From NCBI GenBank assembly GCA_021773015.1, contig JAJFKW010000001.1, positions 2,215,305 through 2,279,304 of the forward strand: a DNA stretch of 64,000 nucleotides. Direction: 5' to 3'. The translations under genes were made by a program, and so were the position numbers. The notes beneath the pieces were generated by a model. That model had not been told where the DNA came from. It searched no databases and was given only the letters and a program-made list of their open reading frames with translations. This stretch comes from Woeseia sp. (GTDB lineage: Bacteria; Pseudomonadota; Gammaproteobacteria; Steroidobacterales; Woeseiaceae). Shown in pieces: positions 8,927 to 17,271 of the stretch (the first letter of the stretch is position 1; each line of letters opens with the position of its first letter).

Positions 8927-9814
8927 CTAACGGTCAACCATCGTAGAGCGAAAGAACGCAACGTCCCTATCGGCCGCGAGCTCGCGCATCTTCCCAACGA
9001 ACAAATGATCGCTACCATTGTAACTGTGTAACGTCCGTGGATGACCAATAGCTTGAAGCGCCTCCGCCAGACGACCAGAATTATGGTAGTACGTTGACTC
9101 GTCATCCACTGAGTGATGAATCATTACCGGTCCTTCGAGCGCATCAAAGTACTGAAACAGGTCATCAACATTCATGGTCGCCCAGAAAGTCGAAGACCTT
9201 ACAACATCCGTAGCAAGCATCGCGCGCATGGCAACAGCACCGCCCATCGAATGGGACCACAAGAAAATATTCTCCGTATCCGCGTTTTCGATTTGGTCAA
9301 TTGCCGATATCAGCGCAACGACGTCTTCTGCGTAATAGGCTACCGACTGATCATTTTGTGGGTCGACGAATTCGAAGCCTGTCGAGCTGTTGTGACCGCG
9401 ATAATCCGGCATGACGACTAGAAATCCACGCGACGTATATAGCTCTGGTATTGATCGGTAGTAGTCACCTGGCCGCGAGTTTACGCCTTCACGCGTAATG
9501 CCGTACGTTGGCGGCTCTGGAACGTAGCCATGATTTGCGATCACTATCGGAAAACCAGGCGCAGGACGTTCGGTTCGCGGAACGGCTATCAACGTATGCA
9601 ACTTTAGCCCGCCATATTCGTAGGAGGACACGCTAGCGGTGAAACTTCTGCCACCTTGTAGCGCGTGCTCGAACGTCAGCTTTGAATCGACGCTGTACGA
9701 TGCAAGTTCATCAATTGAAAGTGGTGCTGGCAAGATGTTTGCCGGCAAGTCCGTGGATGAATTAGAGCAACTAGCGGTGATGATGATCAATGCCAGCACC
9801 ATCGTTAGGTTCAT
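8927..9814 (-). CDS. alpha/beta hydrolase lipoprotein (esterase/peptidase-like)
   Basis: 295 residues from ATG 9812-9814. The frame also has a TTG at 9871 that would add 19 residues, including Lys11 and Lys16, and overlap the sulfatase stop. Neither start has a clear ribosome-binding site, so the start is uncertain. A hydrophobic segment ends in ITASC, a lipobox-like motif with Cys16, suggesting a lipoprotein. Catalytic triad candidates: Ser in SHSMGGA, Asp in HSVDDES and His in GSDHLF. HGYVPEP supplies the oxyanion-hole segment. It lies directly downstream of the sulfatase in the same direction and probably deacylates or hydrolyses an extracytoplasmic substrate. Confidence 0.85.
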   Translation of the reverse strand: MNLTMVLALIIITASCSNSSTDLPANILPAPLSIDELASYSVDSKLTFEHALQGGRSFTASVSSYEYGGLKLHTLIAVPRTERPAPGFPIVIANHGYVPEPPTYGITREGVNSRPGDYYRSIPELYTSRGFLVVMPDYRGHNSSTGFEFVDPQNDQSVAYYAEDVVALISAIDQIENADTENIFLWSHSMGGAVAMRAMLATDVVRSSTFWATMNVDDLFQYFDALEGPVMIHHSVDDESTYYHNSGRLAEALQAIGHPRTLHSYNGSDHLFVGKMRELAADRDVAFFRSTMVDR

Positions 9815-9848
9815 TGAGGCGAATTTGTTATTCAGGAATTTGTTCAGA

Positions 9849-12092
9849 TCACACCATATCAACGTCGACAACTACCCGGTGTATGCGTTGGTTAAATACG
9901 AACGGCGGTTCGTAAGCTCGCGTAACGGGAGCTTGACGGTTTTCGCCACAACGTATCCCGGCGTTTGCTGCATAGATAGGCCACATTTTGGTCAATTCCA
10001 TTTTGCCTACATCCACGTCGTCGACTGTCATCGTAACGATGCCGGAATCAGCGCTAATCTTCTCAATCTCAAGCGCCAATTTTTGCGAACCGACCGCGAG
10101 CCTGTTGTTCGAACGCAGCTCGTAAATCTCGTGACGCGTAAAAACATATACGAAATAGACGAATCCATCTTTGACGAATAACTCATACCCGCAACTACTA
10201 TCGCCCGCCGCAACGATCACCCCATCTACGGAAGCTGTCGAAATCGTAATGTCCGCAATAAGTCTGGAGTTGTATGTGTATATATCGGGTGCACTAAGTC
10301 GATCCAATCGAGTCATTCGCGGGTAGAACACGTAGGTCTCACGGGGCGGTGGCACAGAATTCTGGTACAACTTGAGGGTATCGTCATCAAGCGGCAGTAC
10401 ATCGTAGCGTTCCGCCTCCGCTCGCCACAGCGCGACAAGATCTGCAAGACGCTGCGGATGCTCACCAGCCAGATTGTTGGTTTCGGAAAAATCTTCCGCT
10501 GCATGATAGAGCTCCCAAACATCATCTTCGAATGCGCTTCCAGGTAGGTGCCTCGCCACCGCCTTCCAGCCATCAGACCAAATTGCCCGATCGCCGAGTG
10601 TTTCGAAATATTGTGACTTCTTTTTCGTTGGGGTATTCGGCTGATCAAATGAATACGCAAAGCTGGTCCCTTGGATAGGTAATGGCGATGCGCCACGAAA
10701 CTCTTGCGGCAATGACTCGCCGATCATATTGAGGACAGTTGGTACGATGTCAATGGCGTGATGATACTGGGCGTTAATTCCGCCTTGCGGTAAATCTCCG
10801 CCGGGCCAACTGACGACGAGAGGTGCACGAATACCGCCCTCATAGGTATCGGCTTTGTACCACTTCAGCGGCGTATTGCCCGCCTGAGCCCAACCGCGGG
10901 AATAGGAACAATAAGAGGCGTCCGTTCCCATAAGATCAATATCCGCAAGGAACTCCTCTATTGGTGCCGGACCCAAGTAAGCATCACGTCGAACATCGAG
11001 CCTGCCTTCAATTGGACCGCCATAAGCTGCGCCGTTATCAGACAGCACCAGAATAACGGTGTCGTCGAACTGTTGCTCCGCTTTTAGAAACTCGATCAGT
11101 CGAGCTATCTGGGCATCCGTGTGTTGTAGAAAAGCCGCGTATACTTCCTGCCCGCGTGCCGCGAGCCGACGTTGATCGGCATTCAGGTCGGTCCACGCAG
11201 GCGCATCTGGGTTTCTCGGTGCCAGTTTCGTACCTTCGGGAACAATGCCGGATGCGAGCTGACGTCTAAATCGATCCGCGCGCACCTGGTCCCAGCCGTG
11301 ATCGTACTGACCACGATGACTACGAATATCGTCAGCGGGTGCGTGCAACGGAAAATGCATCGCGCCAAACGCGAGGTAAAGAAAAAATGGGTTTTCTGGC
11401 GTCGCCGCCAAATGATCCGCAACATAGCCTATCGAGCGATCCACCAGATCGGCGCTTAGATGATAATCCTCGTTCTTTTCCGGGTATGCTGCGGAGGTAT
11501 TCTCGAACATTTCTGGATGCCAATGATCAATCGCGTTGCCGTGAAATCCATACCAGTGATCGAAGCCGCGGCGCACTGGCCAATGATCAAATGGCCCGGT
11601 GCCGTTTTGATCTGCCAGCGAGGACAAGTGCCATTTGCCGGTCGCCATTGTCGAGTATCCTGCTGGCTTCAATATTTCCGCAAGCGTCATCGCGTCTTGC
11701 CGAATCCATCCCCGATAGCCTGGATGATCTTCGCGACCCCATTCTGCGATATTGCCGACCCCGACCGCATGCGCATTGCGACCGGTTAGCAGGCAAGCGC
11801 GCGTGGGCGCACAGAGTGCCGTCACATGAAAATTATTGAATCGAGTGCCGGTGTTGGCAAGAGAATCGATGCATGGGGTGTTGTGTTCCGCGCCGTAACA
11901 ACCTAAATCGGCGAAGCCGACGTCATCCAACACAATCACGGCGACGTTGGGTTTTCGTTTTAGCGTCCGGGGCTGCCAACCTAAATCTTCAATCGACGTC
12001 TGTGCAGCGCCGCTGCGGTCGGCTGCCCCGGCGAGCGGCAGCGCGCTGGATGCCGCCGTTGCCTGAAGAAACTGCCGCCGCGTAATGCTCAC
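9849..12092 (-). CDS. Tat-exported type I sulfatase (arylsulfatase-like)
   Basis: 747 residues, GTG start with GGGAGGG 6 nt upstream. The N-terminus TRRQFLQA followed by a hydrophobic stretch is a twin-arginine signal. The mature part begins with PNVAVIVLDDVGFADLG (calcium-binding Asp56/Asp57). The formylglycine motif is CAPTR with Cys94, followed by ACLLTGR. ATGKWHLS and LSDNGAAYGG carry further metal and sulfate ligands. Length and motif spacing fit the long PAS/AtsA-type arylsulfatases. It cleaves sulfate esters in the periplasm and needs a formylglycine-generating enzyme, which is not in this window. With the downstream lipoprotein esterase it forms a two-gene operon. Confidence 0.95.
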   Translation of the reverse strand: MSITRRQFLQATAASSALPLAGAADRSGAAQTSIEDLGWQPRTLKRKPNVAVIVLDDVGFADLGCYGAEHNTPCIDSLANTGTRFNNFHVTALCAPTRACLLTGRNAHAVGVGNIAEWGREDHPGYRGWIRQDAMTLAEILKPAGYSTMATGKWHLSSLADQNGTGPFDHWPVRRGFDHWYGFHGNAIDHWHPEMFENTSAAYPEKNEDYHLSADLVDRSIGYVADHLAATPENPFFLYLAFGAMHFPLHAPADDIRSHRGQYDHGWDQVRADRFRRQLASGIVPEGTKLAPRNPDAPAWTDLNADQRRLAARGQEVYAAFLQHTDAQIARLIEFLKAEQQFDDTVILVLSDNGAAYGGPIEGRLDVRRDAYLGPAPIEEFLADIDLMGTDASYCSYSRGWAQAGNTPLKWYKADTYEGGIRAPLVVSWPGGDLPQGGINAQYHHAIDIVPTVLNMIGESLPQEFRGASPLPIQGTSFAYSFDQPNTPTKKKSQYFETLGDRAIWSDGWKAVARHLPGSAFEDDVWELYHAAEDFSETNNLAGEHPQRLADLVALWRAEAERYDVLPLDDDTLKLYQNSVPPPRETYVFYPRMTRLDRLSAPDIYTYNSRLIADITISTASVDGVIVAAGDSSCGYELFVKDGFVYFVYVFTRHEIYELRSNNRLAVGSQKLALEIEKISADSGIVTMTVDDVDVGKMELTKMWPIYAANAGIRCGENRQAPVTRAYEPPFVFNQRIHRVVVDVDMV

Positions 12093-12187
12093 GCAAAGCC
12101 CTCCCGTATCTATTTACCTATGCCGACGAATCAATCGTAGCTACTTTATTGGTCCGTTCAATTGAGCTGACGTATTTATCACTAAAA

Positions 12188-12216
12188 ACGCCCGAGATTC
12201 ACGACATCTCGGGCGT
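12188..12216 (-). terminator. Rho-independent terminator of the TonB receptor gene
   Basis: Perfect 10-bp inverted repeat (ACGCCCGAGA / TCTCGGGCGT) with a 9-nt loop. On the minus strand the stem is followed by TTTT. It starts 49 bp after the receptor stop codon and separates the receptor from the sulfatase operon. Confidence 0.88.
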
Positions 12217-12264
12217 TGTATTCCACACCGCAGAGCAAACCGTACTGCCCGTCAGTCAACTCGC

Positions 12265-14727
12265 TTATTCGAAAAATGCTCGAAGACGAATGCCGGAATT
12301 GCGAGGGGCAAGATATGACGTTTGCCCGAAGTCGTTACCGCCCACATTTGCGCGCGCGTTGACGGCCTCGTCTTCGATATTTTCGACAAACGCTTCAACC
12401 GAATACTTTTCGTCCGCAGAAACCCAAATCAGGCGAAGATCAGTTTTCGTAAACGAATCCTGGAAGCCGGAGGGATCGATTGGAAGATTGCCAGAAACAC
12501 TGTAAGAATCGCTCCAGAACGTTTGTAGCGCAGGGGTTAAAATACCATTGCTGCCCAGATCAAAATCGTAACTGGCGTTGAAGTTGATCGTTAAATCCGG
12601 CGACCACGGTGTGGTCTCGCCTTCCAGCTGAATAGAACCACCTAAGACGGTTGATCTGCCGTTGATCGTGACAGGCGTGCCGCCGTTGATAGGCAGGTCA
12701 CCGCTATAGGCTTGGTAGAGATTGCCAAAACCAAATTCACCATATTCCGAGTCGAGAAACGCGATGTTCGCCGACAAATTCAATGCATCGGTCGGTAACC
12801 ACACAGCCTCAATCTCCAGCCCGTTCGCATTGATCTCGCCGCCATTTCGCGTCGTGGTGCCAATGTTACCAGTATTGGGATCGACTGTTTGCAACTGCGC
12901 CAAGAGGTTGGTGTAGTCGGTCGAGTGTATAGCCACATTGACTTGCAGGGTCTCGTCCAGATACAGGCCCTTCAGTCCGATTTCGATAACTTCAGACTCC
13001 TGTTCATCGGTATCGTCACGAGCTGCGTTGACTGACCCGGACAAAAATCCAGTCGAGGCAGTCCCGTACAATAAAACACTGTCACCCAGATCATACTCAA
13101 TGCCTGCCCGCCAGGAAACATTGTCGTAACTCGAACTTGATGAAGAGATCCCGGGAACACCGAGATCGTAAACGAACACCTCCCGTGGTCTAATTGGAAT
13201 CACGGTCGGACTGGTACCAGTTTCGAAACCTGGACGAACGGTGACTGGCGGCGCATCAGAAAAATTGCTGCCGCCAACAACTGATTTGTCTTCGTCATTG
13301 AAACGTATTCCGCCAACTACTCTCAGTTGGTCATTGAACGCCCATTCACCCTGGAAATAGGCACCGAAGTAGTCGCTCTCAACTTCTGTTGCATCGGCAA
13401 AGTGGCCGTTGAGACTGGTATCCAAAGAGACCAGTGGCGATGCAATAAACAACGGCACGTCGATATCCATACCTTCGGCATCGATTGCCGTTACCGAGCC
13501 AATTCCAGAACGATCATCCATCGTGTGTCGAAAATCGCTAAAGCTGAAGAACACCGTGTCGGTCGAATAATATACGCCAGCCGTCCAGGAAAGCGGACCA
13601 TCGCTCGACGACGTAAGCTGAATTTCTTGGGTAAACGACTCAGCGTTTTCTTCAAACCAGAAACGCTCGAACGGATTTGGACCCGCGTCTCCGTCAAGAC
13701 CAACAAGACTTTCATAGTCAGTGTATGAGGTGATCGACTTCACTGAAAAGCTCGCGAAGTCGACATTGGCCTCCAGCGTGAAGTTGTCCTCGGTGAGATC
13801 TGTTTCGCTTACAAAATCTTGCTCAATCTGATATGGACCGGTGACGTCGAATGGCGTTGCTCCTACCCCACCACGCCGCGGATTGTTGCAATCCGTCAAC
13901 CCACCTGCTGCGTCCGTCAAACCGTCGACATCGACCGGACGACACAGACCGCCATAGGAGAATACGCCGAGCGATGTACCGCCTTCATCGGAATTACTGT
14001 AGCGAAACAGGAAATTCACAGTGTCGCTTGCATCCCATAACGCAGAAACGCGAAAACTGAGTTTGTCGTCTTCTCCAAGATTGCGGCCAGCCAGGTTTTC
14101 AACGTAACCGTCACTGGTCTGCTTAACGGCAGCGACGCGAAACGCGAGAGTATCGCTTGCCGGTAAGTTAAAGAATCCCTCGGTGCGAAACTTGTCGAAG
14201 CTCCCCGTTGAAATGGTAATACCTGCGCTCACACCGTCCGTGTTCGGTTTGTTGGTGTGCAGATTCATCGCACCAGCAAACGTATTACGACCATACAATG
14301 TACCCTGCGGCCCCCTAAGAAATTCCACTCGCTCCACATCGAAGAACTGTCGCGTTTGCTGCGAAGCACGCGGCTTGTAAACACCGTCGGTAAACACGCC
14401 AACAATTGATGCGTTGTCGCCGAATGTGTTGTTTGAATTTGCACCACGCACATTGAATTTCGCGTCGTTACCGATAAAGGCGAAGTTAACGCCTGGCACC
14501 AGCAAACCGATTCTCGTGGCGTCGTTGACGCCGCCTTTGGCCAAGTCATTAGAGCCAATTGCAGTGACTGCCAGACCGATATCTTGGATATTCTCAGCGC
14601 GCTTCTGTGCAGTGACAATAATTTCCTCGATTTGTGCGTTGGCAACCGGTACCGCAGCCAGGCACGCGCCAAGTACGAATATAAGAAATGGTGCGCTCGA
14701 TTTTTGTCGCGCGTTGATACTTGTCAT
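12265..14727 (-). CDS. TonB-dependent outer-membrane receptor
   Basis: 820 residues from the ATG at 14725-14727. An ATG six codons upstream is open, but GGGGGG lies just ahead of 14727 at a suitable distance, so the inner start is chosen. Signal peptide about 1-32 (FLIFVLGACLAAVPVANA), TonB-box-like EEIIVTAQKR, plug domain about 45-160 (VERVEFLRGPQGTLYGRN) and a 22-strand-type barrel ending in a terminal Phe (RLRAFFE). Imports a bulky substrate across the outer membrane using TonB energy. Two operator-like motifs lie 84-98 and 173-187 bp upstream, linking it to the catabolic genes at 5-9 kb. The substrate is unknown. Confidence 0.95.
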   Translation of the reverse strand: MTSINARQKSSAPFLIFVLGACLAAVPVANAQIEEIIVTAQKRAENIQDIGLAVTAIGSNDLAKGGVNDATRIGLLVPGVNFAFIGNDAKFNVRGANSNNTFGDNASIVGVFTDGVYKPRASQQTRQFFDVERVEFLRGPQGTLYGRNTFAGAMNLHTNKPNTDGVSAGITISTGSFDKFRTEGFFNLPASDTLAFRVAAVKQTSDGYVENLAGRNLGEDDKLSFRVSALWDASDTVNFLFRYSNSDEGGTSLGVFSYGGLCRPVDVDGLTDAAGGLTDCNNPRRGGVGATPFDVTGPYQIEQDFVSETDLTEDNFTLEANVDFASFSVKSITSYTDYESLVGLDGDAGPNPFERFWFEENAESFTQEIQLTSSSDGPLSWTAGVYYSTDTVFFSFSDFRHTMDDRSGIGSVTAIDAEGMDIDVPLFIASPLVSLDTSLNGHFADATEVESDYFGAYFQGEWAFNDQLRVVGGIRFNDEDKSVVGGSNFSDAPPVTVRPGFETGTSPTVIPIRPREVFVYDLGVPGISSSSSSYDNVSWRAGIEYDLGDSVLLYGTASTGFLSGSVNAARDDTDEQESEVIEIGLKGLYLDETLQVNVAIHSTDYTNLLAQLQTVDPNTGNIGTTTRNGGEINANGLEIEAVWLPTDALNLSANIAFLDSEYGEFGFGNLYQAYSGDLPINGGTPVTINGRSTVLGGSIQLEGETTPWSPDLTINFNASYDFDLGSNGILTPALQTFWSDSYSVSGNLPIDPSGFQDSFTKTDLRLIWVSADEKYSVEAFVENIEDEAVNARANVGGNDFGQTSYLAPRNSGIRLRAFFE

Positions 14728-14810
14728 TGAAAGCCCCCCAGGCATTTAACCGGCGCCGAATTAACGGTGCGCCGCAACAAACGTAGATACAACCTTAGTT
14801 TGCAGCAGAA

Positions 14811-14825
14811 TGTACTTCGAATGCA
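14811..14825 (-). promoter_or_regulatory. operator-like motif, copy 3 (upstream of TonB receptor)
   Basis: Perfect third copy of TGCATTCGAAGTACA, read on the minus strand toward the receptor gene. It is followed by TT, giving a TACATT -10-like hexamer as in copy 2. The match to copy 2 extends to 18 bp (AATGTACTTCGAATGCAA on plus). It lies 84-98 bp upstream of the receptor ATG. Confidence 0.6.
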
Positions 14826-14899
14826 AGACATCTTCGAGAATTTGCTAAATTATGGTCTACTTTTCAATTATTATTAGGCAGTTATAGGGATTTTTCATA

Positions 14900-14914
14900 T
14901 GCATTCGCAGTTAT
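14900..14914 (+). promoter_or_regulatory. operator-like motif, copy 4 (degenerate)
   Basis: TGCATTCGCAGTTAT matches the 15-mer at 11 of 15 positions, including the first eight. It begins exactly 89 bp after copy 3 and is inverted relative to it, the same spacing and orientation as copies 1 and 2. There is no plus-strand gene for it to serve, so it may be an auxiliary site for DNA looping or a relic of a divergent promoter. Confidence 0.42.
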
Positions 14915-15068
14915 TTTGAAGGACAATTTGGCGAATTCAACGGCTTTCCAGGATAGGAGAACAGCGGGCCGTCACCTCGGCCACCACCAAAAGAACCGAA
15001 CTTAGCTGCTAGTGCCGCGCAGTAAGCTGCCGATAATTAGGAGTCAAACGAAAACACACAGTCGGCGC

Positions 15069-16721
15069 CTAAAAGGTCTCAGCACGAATTCGCTCAGATT
15101 TAACGCCAAGTTTTTGCAGGGCATTGTTGATGTTGGCGAGAAACGGTGCAGGACCGCAAAGATAGAAATCTGCGTCGTGATCCGGCAGGAATGCGTCGAC
15201 CATCTCGCCAGTTACACGACCCCGCTCATCATAATCAACACCTTGCACGTCCGTTTCATGTGGCTGGCTGTAGGCAGTCAACAGCTGCACGTTCGCATTT
15301 TGTTCTGCTATGCCGCGAACTTCCGTTGCGAGTGGGTGATGAGAACCATCGCGTACACCATGCACGAAATAAACAGGTCGGTTACCGGCATCCCGAGTAA
15401 GCGTCCGCAACATGCTTACCATCGGCGTCACACCAATGCCGGCACTGATGAGCACAACTGGCCGAGTGCCCTGTTCGAGAACAAAGTCGCCGTTTGGTTT
15501 CTTAGAACTGAGTATGTCGCCAATCTTGAGGTTGTCATGCAGGTACTGCGATACGATTCCCTGGGACTCGCGCTTGACGCTGATCCTGTAGCGGCCTTCT
15601 CGCGGCCCGCTGGACAACGAATAGGTTCGCTGCAGGGGCTGATCATGGCCGCCAATACGACATTCAATCGGTAAATGCTGCCCTGCATCGAAGTCCGCTA
15701 AGTCGCCACCGTCTCGCGCAGCAAACTCAAAGGAAACGACATCGTCGCTTTCCTGAACTTTGCTGGTAAGACGTAAAGAACGAATAGATCCTCTAGGTTC
15801 GCTCCAGCGCAACGGCAATACACCGGCTAGCCTAACAATGCTTTCAATCTCGATATTGACCAGCCTAAGGGCACCGGCATGCTTTCGCACTTCTTCCGAA
15901 TCCCAATCGATGCTCGCCTTGCCGGTAATCTGTAGCAAACTGCCGTTTTCAAAATCTACAAACGACAATCCGACACGCGAATCTACGACAAGATTGCCGA
16001 TCGTATTGAAGTGGTTATTACCGGCGTAATCTGGAAACACCAGTTTCGTATCGCTCAACACTTTAACGAAGCCCGCAGCACCGCCTCGATGCGAGGCATC
16101 CATGCCGTATGCGGATCCTTCGGTATTCTCTCTGTGATAACCGCTCGCGATAAACAGGGTGTCGGCCGCTTCAATCCAAGCGCGCATTTCCTGAGTGAGC
16201 TTCCCCGCACGCAGTACCGATGTATCAGCAGCACTCACTGGTACCTCAGTCCAGGACCGTTCAGTAATGTACTGCGGGCAATTACCGAAAGACTGGTCGA
16301 CAACGAAGCGTATGTTATCGAGCCCAACACCGCTGAGCTTGCCATTCACACGGTTACGCCGGCGCGTTTCAAGATCAATGCCAAGCAGGCCAAGTTCCAC
16401 GCCCTCGGACAGCGACCCCTGCAGCGCATCGCCGGATAATAAATTTGTCGCGAATTGCAATTGTGTCGCTTCGGGTGATTCCACAAAGCCTATCGGCCCG
16501 GTCAATAGTGTCGCCCATGGCCTGCCGTCACTATCACGCGCTGCGGCGACAACGAATGGAAGGTTTGCGTAAAATTCACGATGCTGGTTCGGCAAATAGG
16601 AGCGGACTACCTGACGTGCCCACGGCTCGATCATTTCGCGCACGCCGACCTTTTCTTGGACCGCTTGTTCACCTTCGTGAAATGGTGAACCCGCTGCATC
16701 GAATTGTGTAGAAGGCTGCAT
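15069..16721 (-). CDS. PNPOx-like / ferredoxin-NADP reductase-like fusion flavoprotein
   Basis: 550 residues. The N-terminal half (about 40-210) is a pyridoxamine-phosphate-oxidase-like split barrel (PFVVAAARDSDGRPWATLLTG, and YAGNNHFNTIGNL further on). The C-terminal half is a ferredoxin-reductase module: FAD motif RTYSLSSGPREG, NAD motif GIGVTPMVSMLRTL and terminal FYLCGPAPFL. Related proteins carry an extra C-terminal 2Fe-2S ferredoxin domain; this one stops at RAETF, where that domain would begin, and no continuation is visible in other frames. AAGGAAG lies 7 nt upstream of the ATG. Likely an NAD(P)H-dependent flavin reductase or electron donor, in an operon with the VOC protein. Confidence 0.85.
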   Translation of the reverse strand: MQPSTQFDAAGSPFHEGEQAVQEKVGVREMIEPWARQVVRSYLPNQHREFYANLPFVVAAARDSDGRPWATLLTGPIGFVESPEATQLQFATNLLSGDALQGSLSEGVELGLLGIDLETRRRNRVNGKLSGVGLDNIRFVVDQSFGNCPQYITERSWTEVPVSAADTSVLRAGKLTQEMRAWIEAADTLFIASGYHRENTEGSAYGMDASHRGGAAGFVKVLSDTKLVFPDYAGNNHFNTIGNLVVDSRVGLSFVDFENGSLLQITGKASIDWDSEEVRKHAGALRLVNIEIESIVRLAGVLPLRWSEPRGSIRSLRLTSKVQESDDVVSFEFAARDGGDLADFDAGQHLPIECRIGGHDQPLQRTYSLSSGPREGRYRISVKRESQGIVSQYLHDNLKIGDILSSKKPNGDFVLEQGTRPVVLISAGIGVTPMVSMLRTLTRDAGNRPVYFVHGVRDGSHHPLATEVRGIAEQNANVQLLTAYSQPHETDVQGVDYDERGRVTGEMVDAFLPDHDADFYLCGPAPFLANINNALQKLGVKSERIRAETF

Positions 16722-16748
16722 CTAATGGCTTCCTTACGTCGGGCCAAC

Positions 16749-17156
16749 CTAGGCCGCGATCAACTCAATGCGAATGTTGCCGGGAACACGGCACATCATA
16801 TGCCGGAGGCCCGAATTGCCGAGATTTTCCGGTTCAAATTCAATTTCAAGATCATCGCGAGTACCTAGCTCCGCACAAAGCTGCTCCAGGTCTGTCGCCG
16901 CGCTGACGCGTAAAGCGAGGTGATGTAAGCCAATATTTTTTCGTCGATCGAATGGCACAGCTGTTGCAGCATCCTCCGCCTGCCACAACGTGATCATGGT
17001 TGTACCATCACTTACGAATGCAGCCGGGTAGGCCGGCACGTCGCCGACCTGATTGAAGCCCAGCGCATCGATAAAAAAATCGCATGCCGCATTTAGATCT
17101 GGAACGGTTAGGCCAACATGGTGCACGCCTTGGGTTTTTGCTTGTGTTTCGCTCAT
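16749..17156 (-). CDS. VOC (glyoxalase/bleomycin-resistance) superfamily protein
   Basis: 135 residues from ATG 17154-17156, chosen because GGAGAG precedes it closely; an upstream in-frame ATG at 17192 would overlap the likely promoter. Two beta-alpha-beta-beta-beta modules: VHHVGLTVPDLNAACDFF and IGLHHLALRVS. His in each module and the late Glu in NIRIELIAA match the VOC metal site. Members include extradiol dioxygenases, lyases, isomerases and epimerases. Transcribed toward the flavin reductase 27 bp downstream and divergent from the LysR gene. The size suggests a single-domain lyase or isomerase rather than a dioxygenase. Confidence 0.87.
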   Translation of the reverse strand: MSETQAKTQGVHHVGLTVPDLNAACDFFIDALGFNQVGDVPAYPAAFVSDGTTMITLWQAEDAATAVPFDRRKNIGLHHLALRVSAATDLEQLCAELGTRDDLEIEFEPENLGNSGLRHMMCRVPGNIRIELIAA

Positions 17157-17239
17157 TTTTCTCTCCGTCGTCAATCGGTTGAATATTTGCAACGAGTCTG
17201 CGCCTTATCACTAAACGAATAAATGCCGTAAAACTGATA

Positions 17240-17266
17240 CTATTACTGCGATTTCTGCAGCAATAG
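17240..17266. promoter_or_regulatory. inverted repeat between VOC gene and LysR gene
   Basis: CTATTACTGC at 17240-17249 and GCAGCAATAG at 17257-17266 form a 10-bp inverted repeat with one mismatch and a 7-bp spacer. It touches the start of the LysR gene. LysR regulators commonly bind interrupted dyads in divergent promoters, so an autoregulatory operator is plausible. A cruciform or RNA hairpin at the 5' end is the alternative. Confidence 0.4.
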
Positions 17267-17271
17267 TGATA

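Larger units (their letters stand above)
14728..15068. other. gene-free regulatory stretch upstream of the TonB receptor
   Basis: 341 bp between the receptor start and the stop of the flavin reductase. The part from about 14800 to 14930 is A+T-rich and holds two copies of the TTCGAA-type motif. The remainder (about 14930-15068) shows no gene and no clear terminator. I see no coding pattern in any frame. Confidence 0.6.

Noticed and set aside
10520-10540. CTTCGAATGCG in the sulfatase gene, and a similar CTTCGAATGCG at about 61930, as operator copies.
   Set aside because: Both are inside coding sequence and share only the core and one flank; expected by chance in a window of this size.
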